Shown here piece by piece: positions 1 through 6,135 of a DNA stretch of 7,216 nucleotides (its first letter is position 1; the number at the start of each line of letters is the position of its first letter). This stretch comes from JBKEDH01 sp047975295. Its GTDB lineage: Bacteria; Bacteroidota; Bacteroidia; Flavobacteriales; Flavobacteriaceae. Where the stretch lies: assembly GCA_047975295.1 (NCBI GenBank), contig JBKEDH010000182.1:1-7216 (forward strand). The letters run 5' to 3'. The notes under the pieces are model-generated. The model saw only the letters and a list, made by a program, of their open reading frames with translations. It was not told where the DNA came from and ran no database searches. Position numbers and translations under genes: made by a program.

Positions 1-132
1 GATTATAATAAAAAAAATAGAAGCCAACACGGTTTTTACGATAAAATGGTTTAAGACATCAAACATTCCGGATATAAAAAAAATACCCGCCAAAATACCA
101 CAAAGTAATACCGATTGGCTATTGCTAATCAT
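1..132 (-). CDS. Small membrane protein, partial (3' end cut by window edge)
   Basis: An ATG at 132-130 opens a frame that stays open for 44 codons to the window edge, so the C-terminus is missing. I do not recognise the family. The visible residues are almost wholly hydrophobic. One probable membrane segment covers about residues 8-24 (starting VLLCGILAGIFF). After a short polar stretch with Asp25, Asn28, His29 and Lys33, a second segment begins near residue 34. The gene starts 12 bases after the purB stop on the same strand, so the two are probably co-transcribed, although nothing links the function to purine synthesis. The A-rich stretch before the ATG fits Bacteroidota start sites. The main doubt is that a short AT-rich hydrophobic frame can occur by chance; the spacing and the in-frame start argue for a real gene. 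Confidence 0.5.
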   Translation of the reverse strand, partial: MISNSQSVLLCGILAGIFFISGMFDVLNHFIVKTVLASIFFIII

Positions 133-144
133 TTTATCAACTTG

Positions 145-1488
145 TTAAATCCCTGTATAATTACTGGGAGTAATACGTTTTAATTCTTCTTTTATTGCTT
201 CGGACACCTTCAAAGTATCGATAAAATCCGAAATAGATGTCTTGTTTATCTTTGCATTGGTTCGGGTCAATCCCTTTAAGGCCTCGTATGGGTTTGGGTA
301 TCCTTCACGTCTTAATATGGTTTGAATAGCTTCGGCTGCTACCGCCCAATTATTTTCCAAGTCTTCGGCAAATTTGGCTTCATTCAACAGCAATTTATCC
401 AAACCTTTTAAAGTTGATTTAAATCCAATTAAAGTATGTCCAAAAGGTACTCCTACGTTCCGTAAAACCGTACTATCGGTTAAATCGCGTTGCAGTCTTG
501 AAATAGGTAACTTAGCCGACAAGTGCTCAAAAATAGCATTGGCAATGCCCAAATTGCCTTCGCTGTTTTCAAAATCTATGGGATTTACCTTGTGTGGCAT
601 GGCAGAACTCCCCACTTCTCCCGCCTTGATTTTTTGTTTAAAGTAATCCATCGAAATATAGGTCCAGATATCGCGATCCAAATCGATTAAAATGGTATTG
701 ATGCGCTTTAGGGTATCGAACAAAGCTGCCATATGGTCGTAATGTTCAATCTGTGTAGTTGGAAACGAATGTTGCAGTCCCAATTTTTCCTGAACAAAAC
801 GGTTTCCAAAAGCTTTCCAGTCCATATCGGGATAGGCAACATGGTGGGCATTAAAATTACCTGTTGCACCGCCAAATTTTGCGGTACTCGGTATATCGTT
901 AAGCAAATTAAACTGTTCTTTAAGTCTTACCACAAACACTTCAATTTCTTTTCCTAAACGTGTAGGCGAAGCCGGCTGTCCATGTGTTCTTGCCAACATG
1001 GGTATTTGTGCCCATTCCTTAGCCAATAACTGCAATTTATTCAAAACCAAAGTATATTCCGGTACATAGACATTGTTTACAGCTTCTTTAATACTTAAAG
1101 GAATAGCAGTATTGTTAATGTCTTGGGATGTTAACCCAAAATGGATAAACTCCTTAAATTGACTTAGTCCCAAAACATCAAACCTTTCCTTTATAAAATA
1201 TTCAACCGCCTTAACATCGTGGTTGGTTACTTTTTCGATATTCTTTATGGCCAAAGCATCTTCGCTCGAAAAATCTTTATAAATAGCTCTTAAATCTTTA
1301 AAAACCGAAGTTTCAACACTTGTAAGTTGGGGCAATGGTATTTCGCATAGTGCTATAAAATATTCTATTTCGACCAGAACACGGTATTTTATCAAAGCCT
1401 CCTCCGAAAAATAAGGTGCTAATTCGTTTACTTTGTTTCTGTATCTACCGTCTATGGGCGAAATGGCATTAAGTGTTGTTAGAGACAT
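145..1488 (-). CDS. purB: Adenylosuccinate lyase
   Basis: Cytoplasmic enzyme of purine synthesis, 447 residues. It removes fumarate at two steps: SAICAR to AICAR in the IMP pathway, and adenylosuccinate to AMP. It belongs to the fumarase/aspartase superfamily and acts as a homotetramer. The N-terminus has the family hallmark SPIDGRYRNKV (residues 10-20). RTHGQPASPTRLGKE (167-181) contains the presumed catalytic His169. The superfamily signature GSSAMPHKVNPIDFENSEGN (293-312) contains the presumed catalytic Ser295. Length and motifs match the E. coli-type PurB (456 residues), and the gene looks intact. I chose the ATG at 1488-1486 because the protein then begins MSLTTLNAISPIDGRY as in homologues. 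A start nine codons upstream would fall inside the -7 promoter element at 1513-1520. A small membrane-protein gene follows 12 bases downstream. The B12 operon upstream on the same strand is closed off by a terminator, so purB has its own promoter. Confidence 0.97.
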   Translation of the reverse strand: MSLTTLNAISPIDGRYRNKVNELAPYFSEEALIKYRVLVEIEYFIALCEIPLPQLTSVETSVFKDLRAIYKDFSSEDALAIKNIEKVTNHDVKAVEYFIKERFDVLGLSQFKEFIHFGLTSQDINNTAIPLSIKEAVNNVYVPEYTLVLNKLQLLAKEWAQIPMLARTHGQPASPTRLGKEIEVFVVRLKEQFNLLNDIPSTAKFGGATGNFNAHHVAYPDMDWKAFGNRFVQEKLGLQHSFPTTQIEHYDHMAALFDTLKRINTILIDLDRDIWTYISMDYFKQKIKAGEVGSSAMPHKVNPIDFENSEGNLGIANAIFEHLSAKLPISRLQRDLTDSTVLRNVGVPFGHTLIGFKSTLKGLDKLLLNEAKFAEDLENNWAVAAEAIQTILRREGYPNPYEALKGLTRTNAKINKTSISDFIDTLKVSEAIKEELKRITPSNYTGI

Positions 1489-1512
1489 TTTTATTAATAT
1501 TTTTAAGAAACG

Positions 1513-1520
1513 CAAAGATA
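1513..1520 (-). promoter_or_regulatory. Predicted purB promoter, -7 element
   Basis: On the minus strand the bases read TATCTTTG, an exact match to the Bacteroidota sigma-70 -7 consensus TAnnTTTG, and they end 24 bases before the purB ATG. No TTG or TTTG is visible at the expected -33 distance, so the call rests on the -7 element and its position. Transcription would start near 1505-1508, giving a leader of about 20 bases. Confidence 0.5.
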
Positions 1521-1629
1521 ATAAAGAAAGTGCGAAGAGTAGTATTCGATTTTAAGTTCTTTTAAGGAATTTAACTATATGTCGTTCTTTCCCAATAATA
1601 CCAACTTTGGATAGGCAGATATTAACCAC

Positions 1630-1661
1630 AAAAAAAAGCTCTTCGCTTTAGGAAGAACCTT
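1630..1661 (-). terminator. Rho-independent terminator of the btuB operon
   Basis: The minus-strand RNA can form a ten-pair stem between AAGGTTCTTC (1661-1652) and GAAGAGCTTT (1644-1635), with two G-U wobbles and a seven-base loop. A run of eight T residues (1637-1630) overlaps the base of the stem. On the plus strand the wobble positions become A-C mismatches and no T-run follows the stem, so the direction is minus. It lies about 75 bases after the stop of the BtuG-like gene and before the purB promoter, which separates the two transcription units. Confidence 0.72.
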
Positions 1662-1736
1662 AATTTTATGACTGAATTATTTGGTTTTTAACTTAAAATT
1701 CAGCATCCTTTCGTATTTAAAAAACACATTGAAAAA

Positions 1737-2789
1737 TTAATCGTTAAAATGGAAACTGTTTGGTGCTATTCCTGTGGTAATATTTTTTAATAATGTGCCG
1801 TTTAAAGTATATTCGTAAACGGTTCCCTCCGAAGCAAAATCGCCCGCATCCGAGATATAGATTTTATCGTCTTCAACAGCAAAGCCATACATAATACCGT
1901 ACAATGAAGTCGATTCGTAAGTTAATATTGGTGTTTCGGGAATAGTTGTAGCGGTAAGCGCAAAACCATAAACCGATGAACCTGATGTAAAATAAGCGAT
2001 ATTATCTTCTATATCTAGATTTTTTGGTGATTCGATGGAAGCCGGTAAATCAATTGTTGAAACAATTTCATTGTTTGATAAGTTGATTTCAATTACTTTG
2101 CCGTTCGAGGTTAACACGTACAAGCTGCCATTTTCATCTTCTATAAAATTTGGCGAATTTCCATTGCCCAAATCAATCGTTTCAACAGCATTGGTTGCAG
2201 GGTTTAAAACAGTAATGGAATTACCGCTTCCATAATAGCCATTAGCAATGTAAACCATACCATCTTCCGATAAAATTCTTTCCGCATTGTTCTCTATTGC
2301 AATTTTTGATGTAGAATAGTCCGACAAATCAATAACCGTAACAAAATCGTCCGTACCGGTACTCCAATCTGCCGAATTAGTTACAAAAGCCTTGCCACCA
2401 ACAACAGTACCATATCTTGGTGCTTGAAAATCGGTGCTAACCGTAGTGATATATTCAAACGTATATCGGTTTACCACGGTTACCGTATTTGCAGAGCCGG
2501 AAATAATAAAGGCTCGGGTATCGTCAAAAAACATGTCTTGAAGATAAGTACCGATTGGGTCTGCATTGGGATTTTCAGTCGAAAAAATATTTTGGCTAAC
2601 GTTACCTGTTTCCGACACATATGTTACCGGCGATGTAAATGTGCTGTTGCCTTCGTTTAAAATAAAATAACCGTTTTCGTATGCACCCAAAGGTAGGGCG
2701 TCTATAATATCATCGTCGTCATCTTTACACGAAAATGTTACAAATGCCAAAGCAGTCAATACTGCAAAAAATTTAATACTGTGTTTCAT
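1737..2789 (-). CDS. BtuG-like surface lipoprotein (YncE/DUF5074-type beta-propeller)
   Basis: Predicted cell-surface lipoprotein of 350 residues that probably captures cobalamin and hands it to the BtuB receptor. The N-terminus has a lysine-containing hydrophobic signal peptide ending TFSC, with lipidated Cys21. Cys21 is followed at once by KDDDDD, which fits the Bacteroidota lipoprotein export signal (Lys then two or more acidic residues) that sends lipoproteins to the outer face. The rest consists of repeated beta-rich units typical of propellers, for example NTVTVVNRYTFEYITTV (101-117), FVTVIDLSDYSTSKIAI (149-165), NSITVLNPATNAVETIDL (190-207) and GTVYEYTLNGTLLKNIT (322-338). Units of this kind occur in YncE-like and DUF5074 proteins. 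BtuG of Bacteroides thetaiotaomicron, a very high-affinity B12-binding propeller, is encoded next to BtuB in the same way. The gene starts 3 bases after the btuB stop and must share its riboswitch-bearing transcript. B12 binding is inferred from context; the propeller fold and lipoprotein nature are read from the sequence. Confidence 0.8.
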   Translation of the reverse strand: MKHSIKFFAVLTALAFVTFSCKDDDDDIIDALPLGAYENGYFILNEGNSTFTSPVTYVSETGNVSQNIFSTENPNADPIGTYLQDMFFDDTRAFIISGSANTVTVVNRYTFEYITTVSTDFQAPRYGTVVGGKAFVTNSADWSTGTDDFVTVIDLSDYSTSKIAIENNAERILSEDGMVYIANGYYGSGNSITVLNPATNAVETIDLGNGNSPNFIEDENGSLYVLTSNGKVIEINLSNNEIVSTIDLPASIESPKNLDIEDNIAYFTSGSSVYGFALTATTIPETPILTYESTSLYGIMYGFAVEDDKIYISDAGDFASEGTVYEYTLNGTLLKNITTGIAPNSFHFND

Positions 2790-2792
2790 AGC

Positions 2793-4619
2793 TTAAAAAT
2801 TAAAGTTTAAATAAAAATTATAGTTAATACCGGGCATAAACCTATTGGACATGCTTTGGTAGTTTTTGTTGAAAATATTTCGGATTTGTACACCAAAAGT
2901 TGTACTTTTCAATTTATATTCGGTACCGCAATTATGCACTAAATAATCATTTAAAACATATTGCGGATTGTTATTGGACAATAAAAAAACCTTACCCGTA
3001 TAGTAGCTTTGCCAATAAGCCGAAAATTTTTCAAATCCATAATTCAAAATAGAAAAAGCTTTATGGTATGGCACATAAATAAGCTGTTTATTAAGTTTAT
3101 TATCTTCGGAAACGGTATAGGCATAATTTGTTTTTAAATTAAAACGATGTTTATCTAAGTTGAAAATGTATACCAATTTTGTTTCCAAACCATAAGTAAC
3201 CACATTATTTGTATTTGTTGGCGCCCATTGGCTTCCTTTTGGCAACCAACGGATTAAATTGGTAATATCGTTATAAAACCCGGTAATATTTAATTGAAGA
3301 TTTTTGAAGGTAACATTATTTCCAATTTCAAGATTATATGAGGTTTCTGGTTTTAAATCTAGATTACCACTACCTGCCCAATACAAATCGTTATAAGTAG
3401 GAATCCTAAAGTTTTTGGAACCATTTGCACTTAAAGTATATGTATGGCCAAATTTATATTTTACACCCAGATTAAACAGCAACGGACTTTTGTAATTTTG
3501 GGTAATCTCCTTTCTAAAAGTTGCCTCGTACAGTAGTTTTTTTATTTTTTGTTTAAATAAAAAGTTGAATCCCGAAATGGTACGCTCGCTTTTATCTATA
3601 CTTGTTCCCTGCCCTTCTGTATGCGATATATCAAAACCACTCTTAATAAGCATATCCTTAAAACCATAATAACCCAATTGGTAATTACCCATTAAAGTAT
3701 TGGCATTGCCATAACTAAACGAATCACTGTTTATATGGGCAAAATATTTATAATTTTCGGTTAAATAAGCCAATTTTAATGTAGAACCAAAATGGCTGTT
3801 CCCGCCTTGCCATTCCAACATATTCCGTGTGTTATAATTACGGTATTTGGTTGGAGTTTCGCTTGGTAATATTAACGAAAAATGCCGCTCGTCTCCATAT
3901 ACATAGCTATAAAAATAAAGTGTGTTTCGAGTATCAATTTTATAGCCCAAACTTGTCGATAAACCTACGTTATAAAAGGCACCGTTTAAATTGTATCTAT
4001 CGCTATTTACATATTTATAATCGTTGTTAGATGCATTGTAACTTAACGATACATTGGCACTTATTTTTTTATTGGAATAGTTTAAGGCATAATTGAGGTC
4101 TTTAGTATTAAAGCTACCATATTTAAGCAAAAAATTATTTTTTAAACCTTCGTTAAATGCAATAGTATTGTTTAAATGAATAGTACCTCCAATGGCTCCA
4201 CTACCATAAAGCACACTTCCACCACCACTTCGTACCGCTATTTTATCGAAATTTCTAATGTTTACGGTGTTAAAATCGGTTTGTCCATTAAATTGGGAGT
4301 TTATGTTAATACCATTCCAGACTACCGCTGTTTGCTGTGCGGTCGTACCACGAAATGATACCGATGATACCATGCCCAAACCATTTTCCTTAAAGTAAAC
4401 ACCTGTATTTTGTCCCAACAAATCGGTTAAAGAAGCATTGCTTCTTGTAGTTAACGTATCGTTTAAAACCGTTAATGTTTGTGTATTGGAAAACTCGCTT
4501 AAATTTCTATCGGCATTTATAGTTATTTCGTCCAAAACATGGGCAGCTCCCGTTAGATTTTGTGACAACCCAACAACCGAAATGGAAAAAGAGAAAATAA
4601 ATAAGGCAACCTGTTTCAT
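2793..4619 (-). CDS. btuB: TonB-dependent outer-membrane vitamin B12 receptor
   Basis: Outer-membrane receptor of 608 residues predicted to import cobalamin with energy from TonB-ExbBD. A signal peptide covers about residues 1-19 (MKQVALFIFSFSISVVGLS). LDEITINADR (29-38) is a plausible TonB box. The plug domain spans about 43-152 and includes the canonical glycine-rich end VRSGGGSVLYGSGAIGGTI (129-147). The remainder alternates aromatic and polar residues as in a 22-strand barrel, includes the FRIPTYNDLYW motif common in BtuB-type receptors, and ends in Phe (NFYLNFNF), as outer-membrane barrels do. Length is close to E. coli BtuB (614). I chose the ATG at 4619-4617. An in-frame TTG nine bases upstream (4628-4626) would add only MEF, lies in the leader hairpin, and adds nothing to the signal peptide. 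Substrate is inferred from the cobalamin riboswitch directly upstream and the BtuG-like partner downstream; the barrel alone would not exclude another corrinoid or a siderophore. Confidence 0.92.
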   Translation of the reverse strand: MKQVALFIFSFSISVVGLSQNLTGAAHVLDEITINADRNLSEFSNTQTLTVLNDTLTTRSNASLTDLLGQNTGVYFKENGLGMVSSVSFRGTTAQQTAVVWNGININSQFNGQTDFNTVNIRNFDKIAVRSGGGSVLYGSGAIGGTIHLNNTIAFNEGLKNNFLLKYGSFNTKDLNYALNYSNKKISANVSLSYNASNNDYKYVNSDRYNLNGAFYNVGLSTSLGYKIDTRNTLYFYSYVYGDERHFSLILPSETPTKYRNYNTRNMLEWQGGNSHFGSTLKLAYLTENYKYFAHINSDSFSYGNANTLMGNYQLGYYGFKDMLIKSGFDISHTEGQGTSIDKSERTISGFNFLFKQKIKKLLYEATFRKEITQNYKSPLLFNLGVKYKFGHTYTLSANGSKNFRIPTYNDLYWAGSGNLDLKPETSYNLEIGNNVTFKNLQLNITGFYNDITNLIRWLPKGSQWAPTNTNNVVTYGLETKLVYIFNLDKHRFNLKTNYAYTVSEDNKLNKQLIYVPYHKAFSILNYGFEKFSAYWQSYYTGKVFLLSNNNPQYVLNDYLVHNCGTEYKLKSTTFGVQIRNIFNKNYQSMSNRFMPGINYNFYLNFNF

Positions 4620-4626
4620 AAATTCC

Positions 4627-4648
4627 AAGCTTTTCTCCCCGAAAGCTT
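4627..4648 (-). promoter_or_regulatory. Leader hairpin between riboswitch and btuB start (likely expression platform)
   Basis: In the minus-strand RNA, AAGCTTT (4648-4642) pairs perfectly with AAAGCTT (4633-4627) around an eight-base G-rich loop, CGGGGAGA. The stem ends seven bases before the btuB ATG. No T-run follows, so it does not look like a transcription terminator. Its place between the B12 box and the start codon suggests control of translation initiation. That role is inferred; the stem itself is plain in the sequence. Confidence 0.6.
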
Positions 4649-4664
4649 TGCATCTTAGTTTTAC

Positions 4665-4904
4665 AAATTGGCAGGTCTCCTGACTTACATTTTTGTTGTT
4701 TTACCTTCCCAGCCTTATTGTGCCAGTGGTCTTTTTGAAGAAAACAACATGTCCTTAAAAAGGACGTCCAATTAAAATAGACAATATGTTTACAGTTGCG
4801 GGTACAGTTCAAGAATTGTATTGTGACGAAAAAATCGTAACGCAACGCACTTGATTCCCTTTTCATCCATCTGAAAAAATAAGTTCCAGACAAAAACCAA
4901 ATTC
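4665..4904 (-). promoter_or_regulatory. Cobalamin (B12) riboswitch in the btuB leader
   Basis: The minus-strand leader carries the conserved parts of the cobalamin aptamer in the right order. GATGAAAAGGGAATC comes first, at about 4868-4854. CCCGCAACTGTAA follows at 4802-4790, then CCACTGGC at 4729-4722 and GCTGGGAAGG at 4713-4704. The full B12 box, GTAAGTCAGGAGACCTGCC, is at 4688-4670. The outer ends can pair as a closing helix: AATTTGG (4903-4897) with CCAATTT (4671-4665), with one mismatch. A variable arm contains a six-pair hairpin, GTCCTT-TTT-AAGGAC (4765-4751). By the known mode of this family, bound cobalamin lowers expression of the genes downstream, here btuB and the BtuG-like lipoprotein. 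Whether it prefers adenosyl-, methyl- or hydroxocobalamin cannot be told by eye. The outer limits are approximate. Confidence 0.95.
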
Positions 4905-4909
4905 GGTGG

Positions 4910-4917
4910 CAAAAATA
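4910..4917 (-). promoter_or_regulatory. Predicted btuB operon promoter, -7 element
   Basis: The minus strand reads TATTTTTG, matching TAnnTTTG. It ends at 4910, so transcription would begin about where the riboswitch closing helix starts (near 4904), which supports both calls. A TTTG lies 24 bases upstream of the element, slightly beyond the usual -33 spacing. Confidence 0.5.
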
Positions 4918-4960
4918 AACATTTTTATATTATGTTTCATTCAAAAAACACAAATAATAT

Positions 4961-4968
4961 TACTTTTG
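4961..4968 (+). promoter_or_regulatory. Predicted btuF-btuC promoter, -7 element
   Basis: The plus strand reads TACTTTTG, an exact TAnnTTTG match, 22 bases before the TTG start of the binding-protein gene. No clear TTG is visible at the -33 distance. The predicted leader is under 20 bases, too short to hold a riboswitch, and the element diverges from the btuB promoter about 45 bases away. Confidence 0.45.
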
Positions 4969-4990
4969 AAAAAAAGAAAAACAAAAAACA

Positions 4991-6133
4991 TTGAAACCAA
5001 TTTTAATTCTTTTTATAACCTTCGGATTGTTATCGTGTAAAAATAAAACATCGCAGAAACAAGATAAAATCTACGGCAAAGCATTAAAACTAAACCACGC
5101 CCAAGGGTTTTCGGTTGAAGATTTCGGTACCTACAAAATTCTGGAAATAAAAGACCCCTGGCCAAAATCTGAAAAAACCTATCGTTATGCATTGCTGCAA
5201 AACAATGCTAAAAATGATTTCCCAAAAACCACAGCCGAAAGTTTTGATGGTATTCTCAATATTCCCATAAACCGTATTGTAGTAACATCGACCACACATG
5301 TTGCTAATTTAGATTTATTAAACCAGACCCAAACTCTGGTGGGATTTCCACAAACCGATTTTATTTCGTCTAAAAAAGCAAGAACTCTAATAGAAAACGG
5401 AAATGTAAGAGAACTTGGCAAAAACGAAAGTATAAACACCGAAGTTATATTAGAACTAAAGCCCGATGTCGTTATTGGTTTTGGCATAGATGGTAATACA
5501 AAAGTATTCGAAACCATAAAAAAATCTGGAATCCCCGTAATTTTTAATGGCGATTGGGTAGAGCATTCTCCTCTGGCAAAAGCCGAATGGATTAAATTTT
5601 TTGGGGTTTTATTCAATAAGGAAACACAATCTGATTCTATTTTCGATATTATCGAAAAAAATTATTCAGAAGCCAAAATATTGGCAAAACAGGCCACCGA
5701 ACGACCAACAGTTTTAAGTGGAGCCATGCATGGCGATATTTGGTTCCTGCCCAATGGAAAAAGTACCGAAGCACAACTTTTACACGATGCCAACACTCGT
5801 TATTTATGGCAGGACACTAAAGGTTCGGGCAGTTTATCGCTTAGTTTCGAAACCGTATATACCAAAGCCAAAAATGCCGATATTTGGTTAAACCCATCAA
5901 TATACAACAGTATGGAATCTCTTAAAGCAGGTAATTTACAGCATGCCGCATTTAATGCTTTTAAAACAAACCGTATTTACACTTTTACCAATACTACCGG
6001 CACAACCGGAGGCGTAACTTATTTTGAAGAAGGTTTTTCTAGACCCGATTTAGCATTAAAAGACCTTATAAAAATTTGCCATCCGCAACTATTGCCCAAT
6101 TACAATCTGTATTTTTACAAACACTTAAACTGA
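4991..6133 (+). CDS. btuF: Periplasmic cobalamin-binding lipoprotein of an ABC importer (BtuF-like)
   Basis: Substrate-binding protein of the BtuF/FecB family (Peripla_BP_2), 380 residues, predicted to bind cobalamin in the periplasm and deliver it to the BtuC permease. The signal peptide MKPILILFITFGLLSC has a good lipobox (LLSC, Cys16). The next residues, KNKTSQKQ, lack acidic residues, so the protein should stay on the periplasmic side. A segment of about 75 residues (17-91, with DPWPKSEKTYRYALL at 55-69) precedes the binding fold. The fold begins near INRIVVTSTTHVANLDLL (93-110), continues through INTEVILELKPDVVIGFG (148-165) and NGDWVEHSPLAKAEWIKFFG (186-205), and ends with RPDLALKDLIKICHPQLLP (351-369). 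The TTG start is chosen because it is the only one that keeps the signal peptide; a TGA lies in frame 24 bases upstream and no ATG lies between. Iron-chelate binding proteins share the fold. B12 is inferred from the divergent riboswitch-controlled btuB. Confidence 0.85.
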   Translation: MKPILILFITFGLLSCKNKTSQKQDKIYGKALKLNHAQGFSVEDFGTYKILEIKDPWPKSEKTYRYALLQNNAKNDFPKTTAESFDGILNIPINRIVVTSTTHVANLDLLNQTQTLVGFPQTDFISSKKARTLIENGNVRELGKNESINTEVILELKPDVVIGFGIDGNTKVFETIKKSGIPVIFNGDWVEHSPLAKAEWIKFFGVLFNKETQSDSIFDIIEKNYSEAKILAKQATERPTVLSGAMHGDIWFLPNGKSTEAQLLHDANTRYLWQDTKGSGSLSLSFETVYTKAKNADIWLNPSIYNSMESLKAGNLQHAAFNAFKTNRIYTFTNTTGTTGGVTYFEEGFSRPDLALKDLIKICHPQLLPNYNLYFYKHLN

Positions 6134-6135
6134 TT

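Noticed and set aside
1489..1515. Extended purB start giving nine extra residues
   Set aside because: The extra codons overlap the predicted -7 promoter element at 1513-1520, and PurB homologues begin near the downstream ATG.
1672..1703. Inverted repeat CTGAATT/AATTCAG after the BtuG-like gene
   Set aside because: The seven-pair AT-rich stem has an 18-base loop and no T-run on either strand; the stem at 1630-1661 is a far better terminator.
4751..4769. Strong hairpin with a palindromic GGACGTCC, considered as a terminator or operator
   Set aside because: It falls inside the riboswitch between conserved core blocks and is best read as a variable peripheral arm of the aptamer.
4507..4893. A 128-codon open frame on the minus strand spanning the btuB leader
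   Set aside because: It covers the conserved cobalamin aptamer and overlaps the btuB signal-peptide region in another frame; its composition does not look like a protein, and the RNA structure explains the sequence.
5185..5616. A 143-codon open frame antisense to btuF
   Set aside because: It is a mirror of a well-supported gene, has no recognisable family or promoter, and is best explained as a chance frame.
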